Notes: generated from the sequence alone by a model not told the origin. DNA of 64,000 nucleotides from Alphaproteobacteria bacterium (GCA_017308235.1 JAFKFL010000008.1:1-64000), one strand, 5' to 3'. Shown: positions 35,268 to 44,437, numbered from the stretch's first letter. Made by a program: numbers and translations.

Positions 35268-38200
35268 TCAGGAATGATGGAAGTCGGTCGAGGTGAGGCC
35301 GAGATGCACGCCGACCAGCGTGATCTCCATGTTGGTCGCATGCGCATCGGATGTCGTCACGACTTCCGCCGCGTTCGTCGTGTTCACCAGAACCTGGGTA
35401 TTCCCGCCGACTTCGAGATAGGCAACGCTGTGCGCGTTCAGTGTCAGGTTGCCAGTGCCGGTGATATTGCCCTGGAACTGGGGCGTGCCGTTGGTGGCGT
35501 TGATCCCCGCGATGGTCGTGAAATCGATCTTGTCGGTGCCGTGGCGGAAATCGGTGATCGTGTCCGCCGCCGTCGGCGTCGAGTCCGCGATGGCCTTGTA
35601 GGAGAAGGTCACCTTGCCGGAGCCAGCCGTAAGCGTATCCGCGCCGGCACCGCCGACCACGGTGTCGTTGCCGCCATGGGCATTGATGATGTCGTTGCCG
35701 GCCGAGCCGGTGAGCGTGGTGGCCGAGGTGCTGCCCAGGATCGCCTTGTTGGCGCCACCGATGACACCGGTCGAAGTGTATTCGTTGAGGCCGAACGAGT
35801 GGACGACGTTGGAGGCCGCCGAGGCAGTGTAGGTCCAGTTGCCGTTGGCGTCCGTTGTGGTAGCGCCGATCCAACTGTTGCCGTCGTAGAATTCGACCAT
35901 GTCGCCCGCTGCGGTCCCGCTGCCGCTGAGCGTCACGGTCCCGCTGCCGGGCACCATGCCGGTAAAGATTGGCGCGACCGGATGTGTCACCTGTGACTGC
36001 AGGGCGAAGGAAAGCGAGGCACTTCCGGTATTGCCGGCGGCATCGGTCTCGCTTGCCACGACGGTATGGTTGCCGTTCGCGAGCCCGCTTGGCGTGTACG
36101 ACCACGCGCCCGTGGCATCGGCGGTCGTGGTACCGGCAATGGCGCTGCCGTCGACCGTGAAATGCACGATCGCGTTGGGATCGCCGGTGCCTGCAAGGGC
36201 CGGGTTGGTGGTGGTCGTGCCGCCACGCACCAGATGTTCAGCCACCTGAGGTGCCGTCGTATCGAGCGTGAACGAGAGCGACGCGCTGCCGGCGTTTCCG
36301 GCGAGATCGGTCTCCGTGGCAACGATCGTGTGTGTGCCGTCGGTCAGGCCGGTGGGAGCGTAAGACCAAACGCCATTGGCGTTGGCCGTCGCAGTGGCGG
36401 CGATCGCCGTGCCATCGACCGTGAAATGCACGATGGCGCCGGCGTCGCCCGAACCGGTCAGCGACGCGTTCGACGTGATCTTGTCCGTAGTCGAGATACC
36501 AGTGTCGTTGACCAGGCTTTCCGTTACCCGGGGTGCCGTCGTATCGAGCGTGAACGAGAGCGACGCGCTGCCGGTGTTTCCGGCGAGATCGGTCTCCGTG
36601 GCCACGATCGTGTGAGCGCCGTCGGTCAGGCCGGTGGGCGTGTAGGACCATACGCCATTGGCGTTGGCCGTCGCGGTGGCGGCGATGGCCGTGCCATCGA
36701 CCGTGAAGTGCACGATAGCACCGGCATCGCCCGAACCGGTGAGCGACGCGTTCGACGTGATCTTGTCCGTAGCCAAGGTACCCGTGTCGCTGACCAGGCT
36801 TTCCGTTACCCGGGGTGCTGTCGTGTCGAGCGTGAAGGTAAGGGAAGCCGAGCCGGTACCCGCGGTATTGGTCTCGCTGGCCACGACCGTGTGGGCGCCA
36901 TCGGTGAGGCCGGTTGGCGTGTATGTCCAGTTGCCGTTCGCGTCAGCTGTTGCTGTCGCGGCGACGGCGACACCGTCGACCGTGAAGTGCACGACCGAAT
37001 TCGCGTCCGCCGTGCCGCTCAAGGCCGGATTCGAGGTGGTGCGGTCGGTCGGGGAGGCACCCGTGTCGCTCGCCAGGCGTTCGGTCACGACCGGGGTGGT
37101 AACCGAGTTGAGCGTAAACGTGAGCGACGCGCTGCCGGTATTGCCGGCAAGGTCGGTCTCGCTGGCCACCACGGTATGGGTGCCGTTGGCGAGGCCGGTC
37201 GGCGTGTAGGACCAGGCACCTGTCGCATCGGCGATCGTCGTCGCGGCGATCGGATTGCCATCGATCGTGAAATGCACGGTCGCATTGGCTTCGCCCGTGC
37301 CCGTCAGGGCCGCACTGGCCGCGGTCGTGCCGCCGTTCACCAGCTTCTCGGTCACCTGAGGCGCCGTCGTGTCGAGGGTGAAGGTGATCGAGGCCGAGCC
37401 CGTGCCGGCGGCATTGGTCTCGCTCGCGACGATCGTATGCGCGCCATCGGCCAGGCCGGTCGGCGTATAGGACCAGGCGCCATTGGTGTTGGCCGTCGCC
37501 GTGGCGGCGATTGCCGTGCCATCGACGGTGAAGTGCACGGTCGCGCCCGCATCCGCCGTCCCCGCGAGGGTCGTATTGGACGTGACATGGTCGGTCGCGG
37601 AGGTGCCGGTATCGTTCGAGAGACCTTCCGTCACGACGGGTGTGGTCGTGACCGTCGTGGTTGTCACGCCAACGACGGGATTGCCGCCGGTGACAGTGAT
37701 GTTCGGTCCCGCAACGACATTACCGGAACCGACGATGGCAACCGTGCCGTTACCCTGGATATTCGCCAGCACCGTCGGGTCGGCCCCAGAACCATAGTAT
37801 TCGTCGCTGTCACTGGTCATGGTGATCGTGCCACCGGACAAATAACCGGCGACGGCTGCGGTCTGCGGCCCGTAGGTCGAGAAGGAGTTGTCGGTGAAAT
37901 TGGCGGGACCCTGGACGATCGCCCCGGCAGGCTGGTTGTTCTCGAAGCCGCTCTCCTGCACCAAGGTGATGCCGGAGCTGGCGTCGAGGCCTGGTCCGTT
38001 GTTCAGCACGAAATAGGCACCCTTCACGACCATGTCGTGCGTGCCGTTGGCCAGGATCATGCCGGCGCCGTCGTTCAGGCGGAAGCCGCCGCCCTCCCAT
38101 TCGAGCCCATGTGCCACGCCGCCGGCCGGGCTGTTGGCGAAACGCGCGCCGCCTTGCGCATTGCCGTTCATCCAGGAATCGACCACCAGGCCGTGCGATA

Positions 38201-39692
38201 TGTTGCCGATGACATCGAGCCCGATGCCACCGACATGCTCGATGCTCACATGGTTGATGCTGAGATTGCCGATCGACCGGTCGGTGCCGTCGGCCACGAT
38301 CTTGATGCCGTCGCCGCCGGAGCCGTTGATCGAGAAGTTCGACAGGGTGAGCGAGCTCAGGTTTACGCCAGGTCCGACGATGATCTCGATCACGGGGCTG
38401 TCGCCGGTGATCTGCGAGATGATCTTGGCGCCACCGAGATCGATGCCGAACGCGCCCTGGTTCGTGTTCGTGACATTGATCACGATCGGCGAGCTGACGG
38501 TGTAAGTCGCATCCGTGAGATGGGCGACGTAGCCGCCGGCCATGGCGGCCTTCAACGCGGTCTCGAGTGTACCGGTTCCGGTGCTGGTGGCGACCGGGGC
38601 CGTATCCGTGGCCGTGACCGGCGGGAGCGTCGGCAAGGTCACACCCTGACTGCTGACCGTGACGTGAGCGAGGTCGCCGTCGCCCACCGGGGCGACCGAG
38701 ACATTCGAGCCGGTGACGAGAGCGCCCGTGTCGCCGGTCGCGAACACGCCGCCGGTGCCCTGCAGGTTGGCTAGCACGGTCGGATCCGGACCCGTGCCGG
38801 TGTAGGTGCTGGTGTTGTTGATCAGGGTGGCATTGCCGTCGAGGTAGCCGCTGATCGCCGTCGTCTGCGAACCCGACGTCGTGAAGGTGTCGTTGTTGAA
38901 GTTGCCGAAGCCCTGGAACCAGACGCCGGTGTCATGGTTGTCGTTGAAGGTGCTGCTCGTGACCGACGTGATGCCCGATCCGGCGCTGATGCCGACGCCG
39001 CCGTTGTGGTCGAAGGTGACGCCGTCGACGCTCATGTCGCGCGTGCCGTTGTCGAGGGTGAGGCCGTCGCCGCCATTGCCCGAGAGGCTGCCGCCGAACC
39101 AATGCAGGGCGCTTGCCTGGCCGCCATTGGCGCTGTGCGAGAAGTAGGCACCCCCGGCGCCGTTGTTGGTCATCGACGAGTTGGAGACCATGCCTTCCGA
39201 GACGCTGCCCAGCACGTCGAGGCCATAGCCGCCGACGTGATTGACGTTCACGTTGCTGATGTTCCAGTTGTAGAGCCAGCGGTCGTTGCCGTCGGCCACG
39301 ATCTTGATGCCGCCGCCTTCATGGCCGTTGCCCTGGATCGTGAAGTTGGTGAGCGTCAGGTAGCGCACATCCACTCCTGGCCCGACGTCGATCTCGATGA
39401 CCGGCGCGCCGTTGGTGATCTGGGAGAAGATCGTGGCGCCGCCGAGGTCGATCCCCAGAGGGCCCTGGATGGTGCTGTTGATGTGGATGACGATGGGAGA
39501 CGTCACCGTGAAATTGACGCCGGTCGAATGGGCCACGGTGCCGTCGGCGATAGCGGCGCTCAGGATCGAGCCCAGGTTGGTCGCGGTCGGCGACGAAGAC
39601 GTCGTCGTGCTCGGCGGGATGGCGATTGCATCTTGAAGTGGCAGGATTGTCGTGCCTGTGACGTCAGTGCTGGAAATGGATGTCGCGGTCAT
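35268..39692 (-). CDS. Giant secreted Ig-like/beta-helix repeat protein (RTX-type T1SS substrate)
   Basis: The 1474-residue product has no Sec signal. Residues ~38-350 and ~375-680 are two homologous parallel-beta-helix domains (GIDLGGATIFSQITNGAPVI and GIDLGGAKIISQITGDSPVI are matching parts). Residues ~685-1230 contain six Ig-like repeats of about 90 residues plus a divergent seventh (for example VTESLVSDTGT, ATDKITSNASLTGSGDAGA, HFTVDGTAIAATATANANG). The C-terminus has GSAGNDIINAHGGNDTVVGG-type RTX calcium motifs and ends VGVHLGLTSTDFHHS, a typical type I secretion signal region. It is probably an adhesin or a glycan-binding surface protein; the beta-helices could be enzymatic. The exporter genes follow 6 bp downstream. 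Confidence 0.92.
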   Translation of the reverse strand: MTATSISSTDVTGTTILPLQDAIAIPPSTTTSSSPTATNLGSILSAAIADGTVAHSTGVNFTVTSPIVIHINSTIQGPLGIDLGGATIFSQITNGAPVIEIDVGPGVDVRYLTLTNFTIQGNGHEGGGIKIVADGNDRWLYNWNISNVNVNHVGGYGLDVLGSVSEGMVSNSSMTNNGAGGAYFSHSANGGQASALHWFGGSLSGNGGDGLTLDNGTRDMSVDGVTFDHNGGVGISAGSGITSVTSSTFNDNHDTGVWFQGFGNFNNDTFTTSGSQTTAISGYLDGNATLINNTSTYTGTGPDPTVLANLQGTGGVFATGDTGALVTGSNVSVAPVGDGDLAHVTVSSQGVTLPTLPPVTATDTAPVATSTGTGTLETALKAAMAGGYVAHLTDATYTVSSPIVINVTNTNQGAFGIDLGGAKIISQITGDSPVIEIIVGPGVNLSSLTLSNFSINGSGGDGIKIVADGTDRSIGNLSINHVSIEHVGGIGLDVIGNISHGLVVDSWMNGNAQGGARFANSPAGGVAHGLEWEGGGFRLNDGAGMILANGTHDMVVKGAYFVLNNGPGLDASSGITLVQESGFENNQPAGAIVQGPANFTDNSFSTYGPQTAAVAGYLSGGTITMTSDSDEYYGSGADPTVLANIQGNGTVAIVGSGNVVAGPNITVTGGNPVVGVTTTTVTTTPVVTEGLSNDTGTSATDHVTSNTTLAGTADAGATVHFTVDGTAIAATATANTNGAWSYTPTGLADGAHTIVASETNAAGTGSASITFTLDTTAPQVTEKLVNGGTTAASAALTGTGEANATVHFTIDGNPIAATTIADATGAWSYTPTGLANGTHTVVASETDLAGNTGSASLTFTLNSVTTPVVTERLASDTGASPTDRTTSNPALSGTADANSVVHFTVDGVAVAATATADANGNWTYTPTGLTDGAHTVVASETNTAGTGSASLTFTLDTTAPRVTESLVSDTGTLATDKITSNASLTGSGDAGAIVHFTVDGTAIAATATANANGVWSYTPTGLTDGAHTIVATETDLAGNTGSASLSFTLDTTAPRVTESLVNDTGISTTDKITSNASLTGSGDAGAIVHFTVDGTAIAATATANANGVWSYAPTGLTDGTHTIVATETDLAGNAGSASLSFTLDTTAPQVAEHLVRGGTTTTNPALAGTGDPNAIVHFTVDGSAIAGTTTADATGAWSYTPSGLANGNHTVVASETDAAGNTGSASLSFALQSQVTHPVAPIFTGMVPGSGTVTLSGSGTAAGDMVEFYDGNSWIGATTTDANGNWTYTASAASNVVHSFGLNEYTSTGVIGGANKAILGSTSATTLTGSAGNDIINAHGGNDTVVGGAGADTLTAGSGKVTFSYKAIADSTPTAADTITDFRHGTDKIDFTTIAGINATNGTPQFQGNITGTGNLTLNAHSVAYLEVGGNTQVLVNTTNAAEVVTTSDAHATNMEITLVGVHLGLTSTDFHHS
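35990..37640. repeat. Tandem ~280 bp Ig-domain repeats within the secreted-protein gene
   Basis: Successive 264-285 bp units encode VHFTVDG-type domains. Units near 36245-36530 and 36530-36815 are almost identical in DNA, with the same run of codons (gtatcgagcgtgaacgagag and neighbours), indicating recent duplication. Other units differ by substitutions and some lack the TDK-ITS segment (for example NGGTTAASAALTGTG). Confidence 0.85.
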
Positions 39693-40107
39693 AAAACGCT
39701 CTGTTTTGAAATGGGCACCGGTCTTGCGCGGCTGCTCGGAGGCACACTTGCCCTCTCCGCAACTACATCCGGAAGTTGTATTAGTGAACGATAGTCACCG
39801 GTCGACACGAGCGGCCGGTGTATTGGTGCAAAAGCGTGCGACCGCCCTTTTTCAATGTCCCGGCGAGCCGGGCATTGCAGGGCGTACGCTGTTCAACGCG
39901 ACGAAACTCGATCCGAAGGGGAGAGTGCTTGGCCCATGAAAATAAATGCGTACTAAAAATCGAACAAGAACAACCAGCAACAAGTCGTTCTTGACGCGGG
40001 CTTCTAACATGAACTGATTGCAGCGTATCTGTGCGTTCTTGCATATCTGCGAGAGAACGACAGAAAGAGGGCAACCGTCTGGTCGCAGGAACGTTTGGCG
40101 CGACCGC
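39693..40107. promoter_or_regulatory. 415 bp intergenic region upstream of the secreted-protein gene
   Basis: No convincing gene is present. The stretch near 39930-40000 is A/T-rich for this genome (gaaaataaatgcgtactaaa), a plausible promoter area for the minus-strand secretion operon. It also holds inverted repeats at 39796-39820 (CACCGG/CCGGTG) and at 39853-39877. The right part, near 40030-40060, carries a partial dyad (tgcgttct/agaacgac). Confidence 0.5.
39853..39877. other. GC-rich stem-loop in the secretion-operon leader
   Basis: CAATG-T-CCCGGC is followed almost directly by GCCGGG-CATTG, giving an 11-bp stem with one bulged T. On the minus strand it lies about 160 bp upstream of the translation start. 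No T tract follows on that strand, so an RNA leader structure is more likely than a terminator. Confidence 0.45.
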
Positions 40108-41376
40108 TCAGCCGCCGGGCAGTTGTTTCCTCTCGATCAAGGCGCCTTGCGCGAGCAGAACGCCCCGCACTGCGGCGATATCGATGCAACCTTTTGTTGC
40201 AAGATGCGCCGCAGCTACGCCTGCCGCCTGCCCCGTCGCGAAGGCCGTTCCCATGACGCGCAGGCTGGCACCTGCTTTCTGGTCGCCATCGGCCGTGCGC
40301 CCAGCTGCGAACAGATTTGGCGTGTCGACGCTCATGAGACAGCCGAGCGGGATCTCGTAAGCGCTGTTGTCCGGCGGATAGACGAAGGTGCTTTCGAAGG
40401 TCGCACGGTCGTGCCATTCGACGCCCCAGGCACCGAGCGCGATGCCGTCGTCCCTTCGTCGGCCTGCGACGACATCTTGCCAGGTGAGCTGGCACACGGA
40501 GTCGATGTGGCGTGATTCGCGGGTGCCGAAGTCGGGGCCGGTCGAGACGAGATAGGCGTTCTCGCACCCCGGCAGACTGCGCATGACCTCGAGGTAGGCC
40601 CAGGCCTGCTCGCGCCCGTGGCGTTCGGCGGCGCTCATGCTGCGCGTGTCGCGTGGATCGTAATCTTCGGAAGCGAGGTAGCTGACGGCGTCGCCGGAGA
40701 GCGGCAATCGCGTGACGACGCTGCGATCCTTGCTGAACGGGCCGCGCCCGCGGGCACGCGCAGCCTGTATGGCATCGCGGAGTTGGTCGGGGGAGATGAC
40801 CACGTCCTTGGGGATACCGCCAAAGCGCGTACCCAGCGTGGCGAGGTTGACCATGCCGTCGTTGCCATAACGGGTCGAGGCGCCGGCCAGCCAGGCGAGA
40901 TCGCCGTCGCCGCTGGCGTCGACGAAAGCCTTGGCCCGCACGAGATGCGCGCCGGCATGATCGTGATAGGAGAGATTGACGATATGGTTGTCGTGCCGCG
41001 TGGCGGCGCTCACGAAGGCATGCAGGAAGACGTCGACGCCAGCCGCCTGGCAGAGCGCGTCGAGAACCCGCTTCACGCCTTCAGGATCGAACACGACGAA
41101 CACGCCGCGATGGCGCTGCGGCGGCGTCACTGCGCCCAGGCGTCGCAATCCCTGCAGCACTTCCTCGGCAATGCCGGCAACCGCCTGCCGCGGCGTCTCA
41201 CCTAACGTGTAGAGGCCGCAATAGGTCAGCACATTGCGTATCGTCGAGGCGCCGCCGAGGCACCCCGACCTCTCGATCAGGACGGTCCGAGCGCCCGAGC
41301 GCGCGGCAGCGACAGCCGCCGCGACACCTGCGCTGCCGCCGCCTGCCACGGCGACGTCATAGCTGTCGCTGGTCAT
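40108..41376 (-). CDS. FAD-dependent oxidoreductase (FAD_oxidored family)
   Basis: The 422-residue protein has the dinucleotide-binding start DVAVAGGGSAGVAAAVAAAR, followed by VLIERSGCLGGASTIRNVL, and ends with SVDTPNLFAAGRTADGDQKA and GTAFATGQAAGVAAAHLATK, the second FAD-contact region. This family includes enzymes that oxidise or hydrate small acids, mostly uncharacterised. Its start is 12 bp after the stop of the TctC-like binding-protein gene, suggesting they act on the same compound. A GTG at 41379 could add one residue. Confidence 0.86.
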   Translation of the reverse strand: MTSDSYDVAVAGGGSAGVAAAVAAARSGARTVLIERSGCLGGASTIRNVLTYCGLYTLGETPRQAVAGIAEEVLQGLRRLGAVTPPQRHRGVFVVFDPEGVKRVLDALCQAAGVDVFLHAFVSAATRHDNHIVNLSYHDHAGAHLVRAKAFVDASGDGDLAWLAGASTRYGNDGMVNLATLGTRFGGIPKDVVISPDQLRDAIQAARARGRGPFSKDRSVVTRLPLSGDAVSYLASEDYDPRDTRSMSAAERHGREQAWAYLEVMRSLPGCENAYLVSTGPDFGTRESRHIDSVCQLTWQDVVAGRRRDDGIALGAWGVEWHDRATFESTFVYPPDNSAYEIPLGCLMSVDTPNLFAAGRTADGDQKAGASLRVMGTAFATGQAAGVAAAHLATKGCIDIAAVRGVLLAQGALIERKQLPGG

Positions 41377-41388
41377 CACCGGTTCCGG

Positions 41389-42363
41389 CTAATTCACATG
41401 AATGTTCTGGGCCGTGATGATCTGCGAAAGCATCTCGGTCTCGGCCTCGAGGCGGCGGGCCAAGGCATCCGACGGCAGGGCTGCCACATCCCAGCCTTGC
41501 TGCGTGAGCTGCTTGCGAACCTCAGGCGAGCTCAGGACCTTGAGCACCTGCGTCTCGAGCTTCTTGCGGTGTGGCTCGGCCATGGTAGCGGCGACGGCGA
41601 CGGCGACCCAACCCTCGATCTCGACATCCTTCACGCCGAGCGCGCTCAGCGTCGGCACGCCCGGCGCCAGGTCGCTGGGCTTGGCCGAGGCGACGGCAAG
41701 TGCGCCGATCTTACCACCGTTCACCTGCTGCATGGCGATGCCCGCGGGCACGAAGGCAACGTCGATCTCGTTGGCCGCGAGCGCCTGGAGGACCTGCGGG
41801 TTGCCGGGGTAGGGAATATGCGTGGGCTTGATGCCGAGCTTGGCGCAGAGCAGTTCCATGCCGAGGTGCGCCATCGAGCCGATGCCCACCGAGCCGTAGT
41901 TCAGCTTGCTGCCGGCGGTCCGGAGCTGGTCGATGCCGGCTTTCTGCCCCATCCATTTCGCGCTGATCGCCAATAGGAAAGGCGTCGTGCCGACCAGGCA
42001 GATGGGCGCGAGGTCGGTGCGCGGATCGTAGGCCACGGTGGGATTGAGGATGCGGGCGATGGTGAGGTTGAGGTTGATCATCACGCCCACGGTATGATCG
42101 TCGCGCGCCTTGGCGACGATATCGGCGGCGATGTTGCCGCTGGCGCCGGGCTTGTTTTCGACGACGACCGGCTGACCCAGGAGCTGCGAGAGCGGATCGC
42201 CGATGGTTCGGGCGATCAGGTCCGGCGTCGATCCAGCCGAAAAGCCCACGACGAAGCGGAGCGGCTTGTTGGGCCATTCCGGCTCGGCATGCCCGCGGGT
42301 CGTCAGGCTTGCGGTGCCAAGCGAGGTCGCTGCCGCGGTAAGGAGCAGGCGTCTTTTGATCAT
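41389..42363 (-). CDS. Bug/TctC-family tripartite tricarboxylate transporter binding protein 1
   Basis: The 324-residue protein has a twin-basic-like signal start (MIKRRLLLTAAATSLGTASL) and the Bug fold: PLRFVVGFSAGSTPDLIART, GQPVVVENKPGASGNIAADI and IPYPGNPQVLQALAANEIDV. It binds a carboxylate in the periplasm for a TctAB-like permease not present here. The paralogue at 42481 is divergent across 117 bp and has exactly the same length. Confidence 0.9.
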   Translation of the reverse strand: MIKRRLLLTAAATSLGTASLTTRGHAEPEWPNKPLRFVVGFSAGSTPDLIARTIGDPLSQLLGQPVVVENKPGASGNIAADIVAKARDDHTVGVMINLNLTIARILNPTVAYDPRTDLAPICLVGTTPFLLAISAKWMGQKAGIDQLRTAGSKLNYGSVGIGSMAHLGMELLCAKLGIKPTHIPYPGNPQVLQALAANEIDVAFVPAGIAMQQVNGGKIGALAVASAKPSDLAPGVPTLSALGVKDVEIEGWVAVAVAATMAEPHRKKLETQVLKVLSSPEVRKQLTQQGWDVAALPSDALARRLEAETEMLSQIITAQNIHVN

Positions 42364-42480
42364 GAATATCCTCCAACGCCACCCCTAGCATCAGCCGGCT
42401 GGGAAGTCGCCGCCGCTCTCGCCGCATTTGTGATTTCAATCTGCTCGTTGCCTGCTAGCTTCGCAAAAAAGGGAGGAACC

Positions 42481-43455
42481 GTGAAATCGTTGACGCGGCG
42501 CGCGGCCGTTACCGGCGCAACCTTGTTGATGGGCGCGTCCCGAGCGGGACCGACCTGGGCGGAGGATGCACCGTTGCGCATCGTGCTCGGCTTTCCGCCA
42601 GGTGCCAGCAGCGACACCGTTACCCGACTGATCGCCGACAAGATGCGCGTGTCACTCGGTCGGTCGGTGGTAGTGGAGAACAAGCCCGGTGCAGGCGGCA
42701 TCGTCGCCAACATGGCGGTGAAGGCGGCGGCGCCGGACGGCAACACGCTTCTCATGACGCCGCTTGCCACGATGGTCGCCTATCCGCATTCCTACTCGCG
42801 GCTCGAATACGATCCGTTCAAGGATTACGTGCCGGTCGCGCACGTCGCGGCGTTCCAGCTTGCCTTCGGCGTAGCCGCCGAAGTGCCGGCAAAGAGCTTG
42901 GCCGACTATGTCGCGCTCGCGAAGAAGGGCGGCGCCTATGCCAATTTCGCGTCCGCTGCCGTCGGCAGCCTGCCGCATTTCTTCGGTCTTCTGTTCGCCA
43001 AAACGGCCGGCGTCCAGCTGGTGCATGTGCCCTACAAAGGCACTGCCTCGGTGCTGCAGGCACTGGTGTCGGGTGAGATCCCGGCGGCAGTGCTGCCGAT
43101 CAGCGATCTCGGCACGCTCGCCCGGTCTGGCAAGGCACGAGTCCTTGCGAGCTCGGGGGCGAAGCGTTCGCCGCAATATCCCGAGGTGCCGACTTTCAAG
43201 GAGAGCGGCTACGAGATCGAGGGTTCGGCCTGGTATGCCTTGTTCGCACCGGCGGGCACGCCAGCGGAAATCGTCGCCACCCTATCCAAAGCCGCGATTG
43301 CGGCGGCCCAGGCACCCGACCTGAGACAGCGCCTCGATCCGCTGGGCATGGAGGCCACAGGGCTGGGGCCGTCTGAGCTGGCCAACATCATGAAGGCCGA
43401 TGATGCGAGATGGGGACCGGTCATCCGCGCGTCCGGCTTCAAGGCCGACGACTGA
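42481..43455 (+). CDS. Bug/TctC-family binding protein 2
   Basis: The 324-residue protein starts at a GTG with gggagga 7-8 bases upstream, followed by a signal with two arginines (KSLTRRAAVTGATLLMGAS). Core motifs are LRIVLGFPPGASSDTVTRLI, GRSVVVENKPGAGGIVANMA and VHVPYKGTASVLQALVSGEI. Its periplasmic ligand is unknown. It lies divergently from the Bug protein and FAD oxidoreductase genes, with a shared control region. Confidence 0.9.
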   Translation: MKSLTRRAAVTGATLLMGASRAGPTWAEDAPLRIVLGFPPGASSDTVTRLIADKMRVSLGRSVVVENKPGAGGIVANMAVKAAAPDGNTLLMTPLATMVAYPHSYSRLEYDPFKDYVPVAHVAAFQLAFGVAAEVPAKSLADYVALAKKGGAYANFASAAVGSLPHFFGLLFAKTAGVQLVHVPYKGTASVLQALVSGEIPAAVLPISDLGTLARSGKARVLASSGAKRSPQYPEVPTFKESGYEIEGSAWYALFAPAGTPAEIVATLSKAAIAAAQAPDLRQRLDPLGMEATGLGPSELANIMKADDARWGPVIRASGFKADD

Positions 43456-43482
43456 CGTTGAGGGCGACGGCGTCGCCGTCCG

Positions 43483-43809
43483 CTAGTCCCGCGGGGGGAT
43501 CAGGCTATTCCCGTAGTCAGGCCCCAGCGAGGGTCGCCGTGGCGCGTTCTGCGTTCCCGCGCCCATCGAGATCGATCCGCCGGGCGTTGACGAGATGCCC
43601 GAGCTGCCAGCTCCGGTCGAGCCGGTGCCCGGTGTACCGGTGCCCGTTGTGCCGGCGCCGCCCGGGCTGGTCAGGCTCGGGATGCCGCCCCCGGGGACGG
43701 TCGATCGCGGTTTGGACATGATATCGGTCTGCTGCTGGGCCATAGCGGCGGTGGCAACTGTGCCGAGCGCCAATCCCAGAACAAGTGCCAAAGTCCTGGC
43801 CATCGCCAT
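43483..43809 (-). CDS. Small exported Gly/Thr/Ser-rich protein
   Basis: About 108 residues. A signal peptide (ALVLGLALGTVATAAMAQ) is followed by a low-complexity region TTGTGTPGTGSTGAGSSGIS and a C-terminus PRRPSLGPDYGNSLIPPRD. Starts at 43803, 43809 or 43812 are all in frame; a gagg motif favours one of the first two. It resembles unstructured envelope proteins of alphaproteobacteria. No function is assigned. Confidence 0.6.
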   Translation of the reverse strand: MAMARTLALVLGLALGTVATAAMAQQQTDIMSKPRSTVPGGGIPSLTSPGGAGTTGTGTPGTGSTGAGSSGISSTPGGSISMGAGTQNAPRRPSLGPDYGNSLIPPRD

Positions 43810-43894
43810 CATCCTCGCTGCCATTTCCAGATGGTCCAACTGTGCCCGAGCCAGCCGGTCGTTGCCTGTAGCAAAGAAGTGGCCGATGCCCGTC

Positions 43895-44266
43895 CTAGTC
43901 GTTGGCCGGGCGTTTCGCGAGCTTGAGATGGGCGGAGCGCATCGACGTCGTGATCCGGCGCTTGGCGGATCGGTCGAGACTGCAGCGGGCCGTCGATGCC
44001 CATGCGGCGTCCTTGCCGCGCGGTTTGGCCTGCAGCGCATCGCCAAACCGTTTGGCATCGATATCGCTCTCGAAGGCGACCTGGATGTCGGTTCGGTTGG
44101 GGCTCATCGCGTAGGGTCCCTCAAGGCGCAATTCCGTCGCCACCCGCTCGAGAAACGATAGTCCCAGCTTGCGCGCCTTCACTCCTGAATCTTTCGGCAG
44201 GTCGACGATCACTAAGTGGGGGCGGTGGTGCGATTCTTGAAAAGCGTCCCAATCCTTGGGCGGCAT
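43895..44266 (-). CDS. Conserved hypothetical protein
   Basis: The 123-residue protein has no signal peptide. It begins MPPKDWDAFQESHHRPHLVI and contains VKARKLGLSFLERVATELRL, MSPNRTDIQVAFESDIDAKR, FGDALQAKPRG. The alternation of charged and hydrophobic residues looks like a small alpha/beta domain. The protein ends in a basic tail. It is upstream of the exported small protein gene but separated by about 85 bp. I do not recognise the family. Confidence 0.62.
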   Translation of the reverse strand: MPPKDWDAFQESHHRPHLVIVDLPKDSGVKARKLGLSFLERVATELRLEGPYAMSPNRTDIQVAFESDIDAKRFGDALQAKPRGKDAAWASTARCSLDRSAKRRITTSMRSAHLKLAKRPAND

Positions 44267-44350
44267 GCGTCGTCGTCCGTGGCAGATGATCCAAGGGTTG
44301 GGATAGTCCCTTCCACGGGTGATAAGCGGTGCTCAATCGATGCCAAACAA

Positions 44351-44368
44351 GTGCCAAAAATGTGGCAC
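44351..44368. repeat. Inverted repeat GTGCCA/TGGCAC
   Basis: GTGCCA at 44351-44356 and TGGCAC at 44363-44368 flank AAAATG. It is one of two dyads in the 287 bp gap before the peptidoglycan-binding-like protein gene. The region otherwise shows no gene. Confidence 0.4.
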
Positions 44369-44437
44369 TCGCTTAAGCGGTGCCCGGCGCGATTTCCGCG
44401 GATCGGCTTGAACCTGCGCCTCGACCGTGAAAAAACA

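Noticed and set aside
35990..37640. CRISPR-like periodicity in the repeated region
   Set aside because: The units are ~280 bp, in frame and encode Ig-like domains; they lack short identical repeats with unique spacers.
36066..38774. 902-codon plus-strand open frame inside the secreted-protein gene
   Set aside because: Its sequence is an Arg/Gly-rich reading of the repeat DNA on the opposite strand, with no family features; the minus-strand frame has clear domains and operon context.
40020..40070. Possible tRNA-like fold
   Set aside because: Short arms (tgcgttct/agaacgac) are present, but no acceptor stem, anticodon loop or T-arm consensus could be built.
39652..40074. Two ~95-codon open frames in the intergenic region before the secretion operon
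   Set aside because: Neither has a ribosome-binding site or protein-like composition; the region is more simply a regulatory gap.
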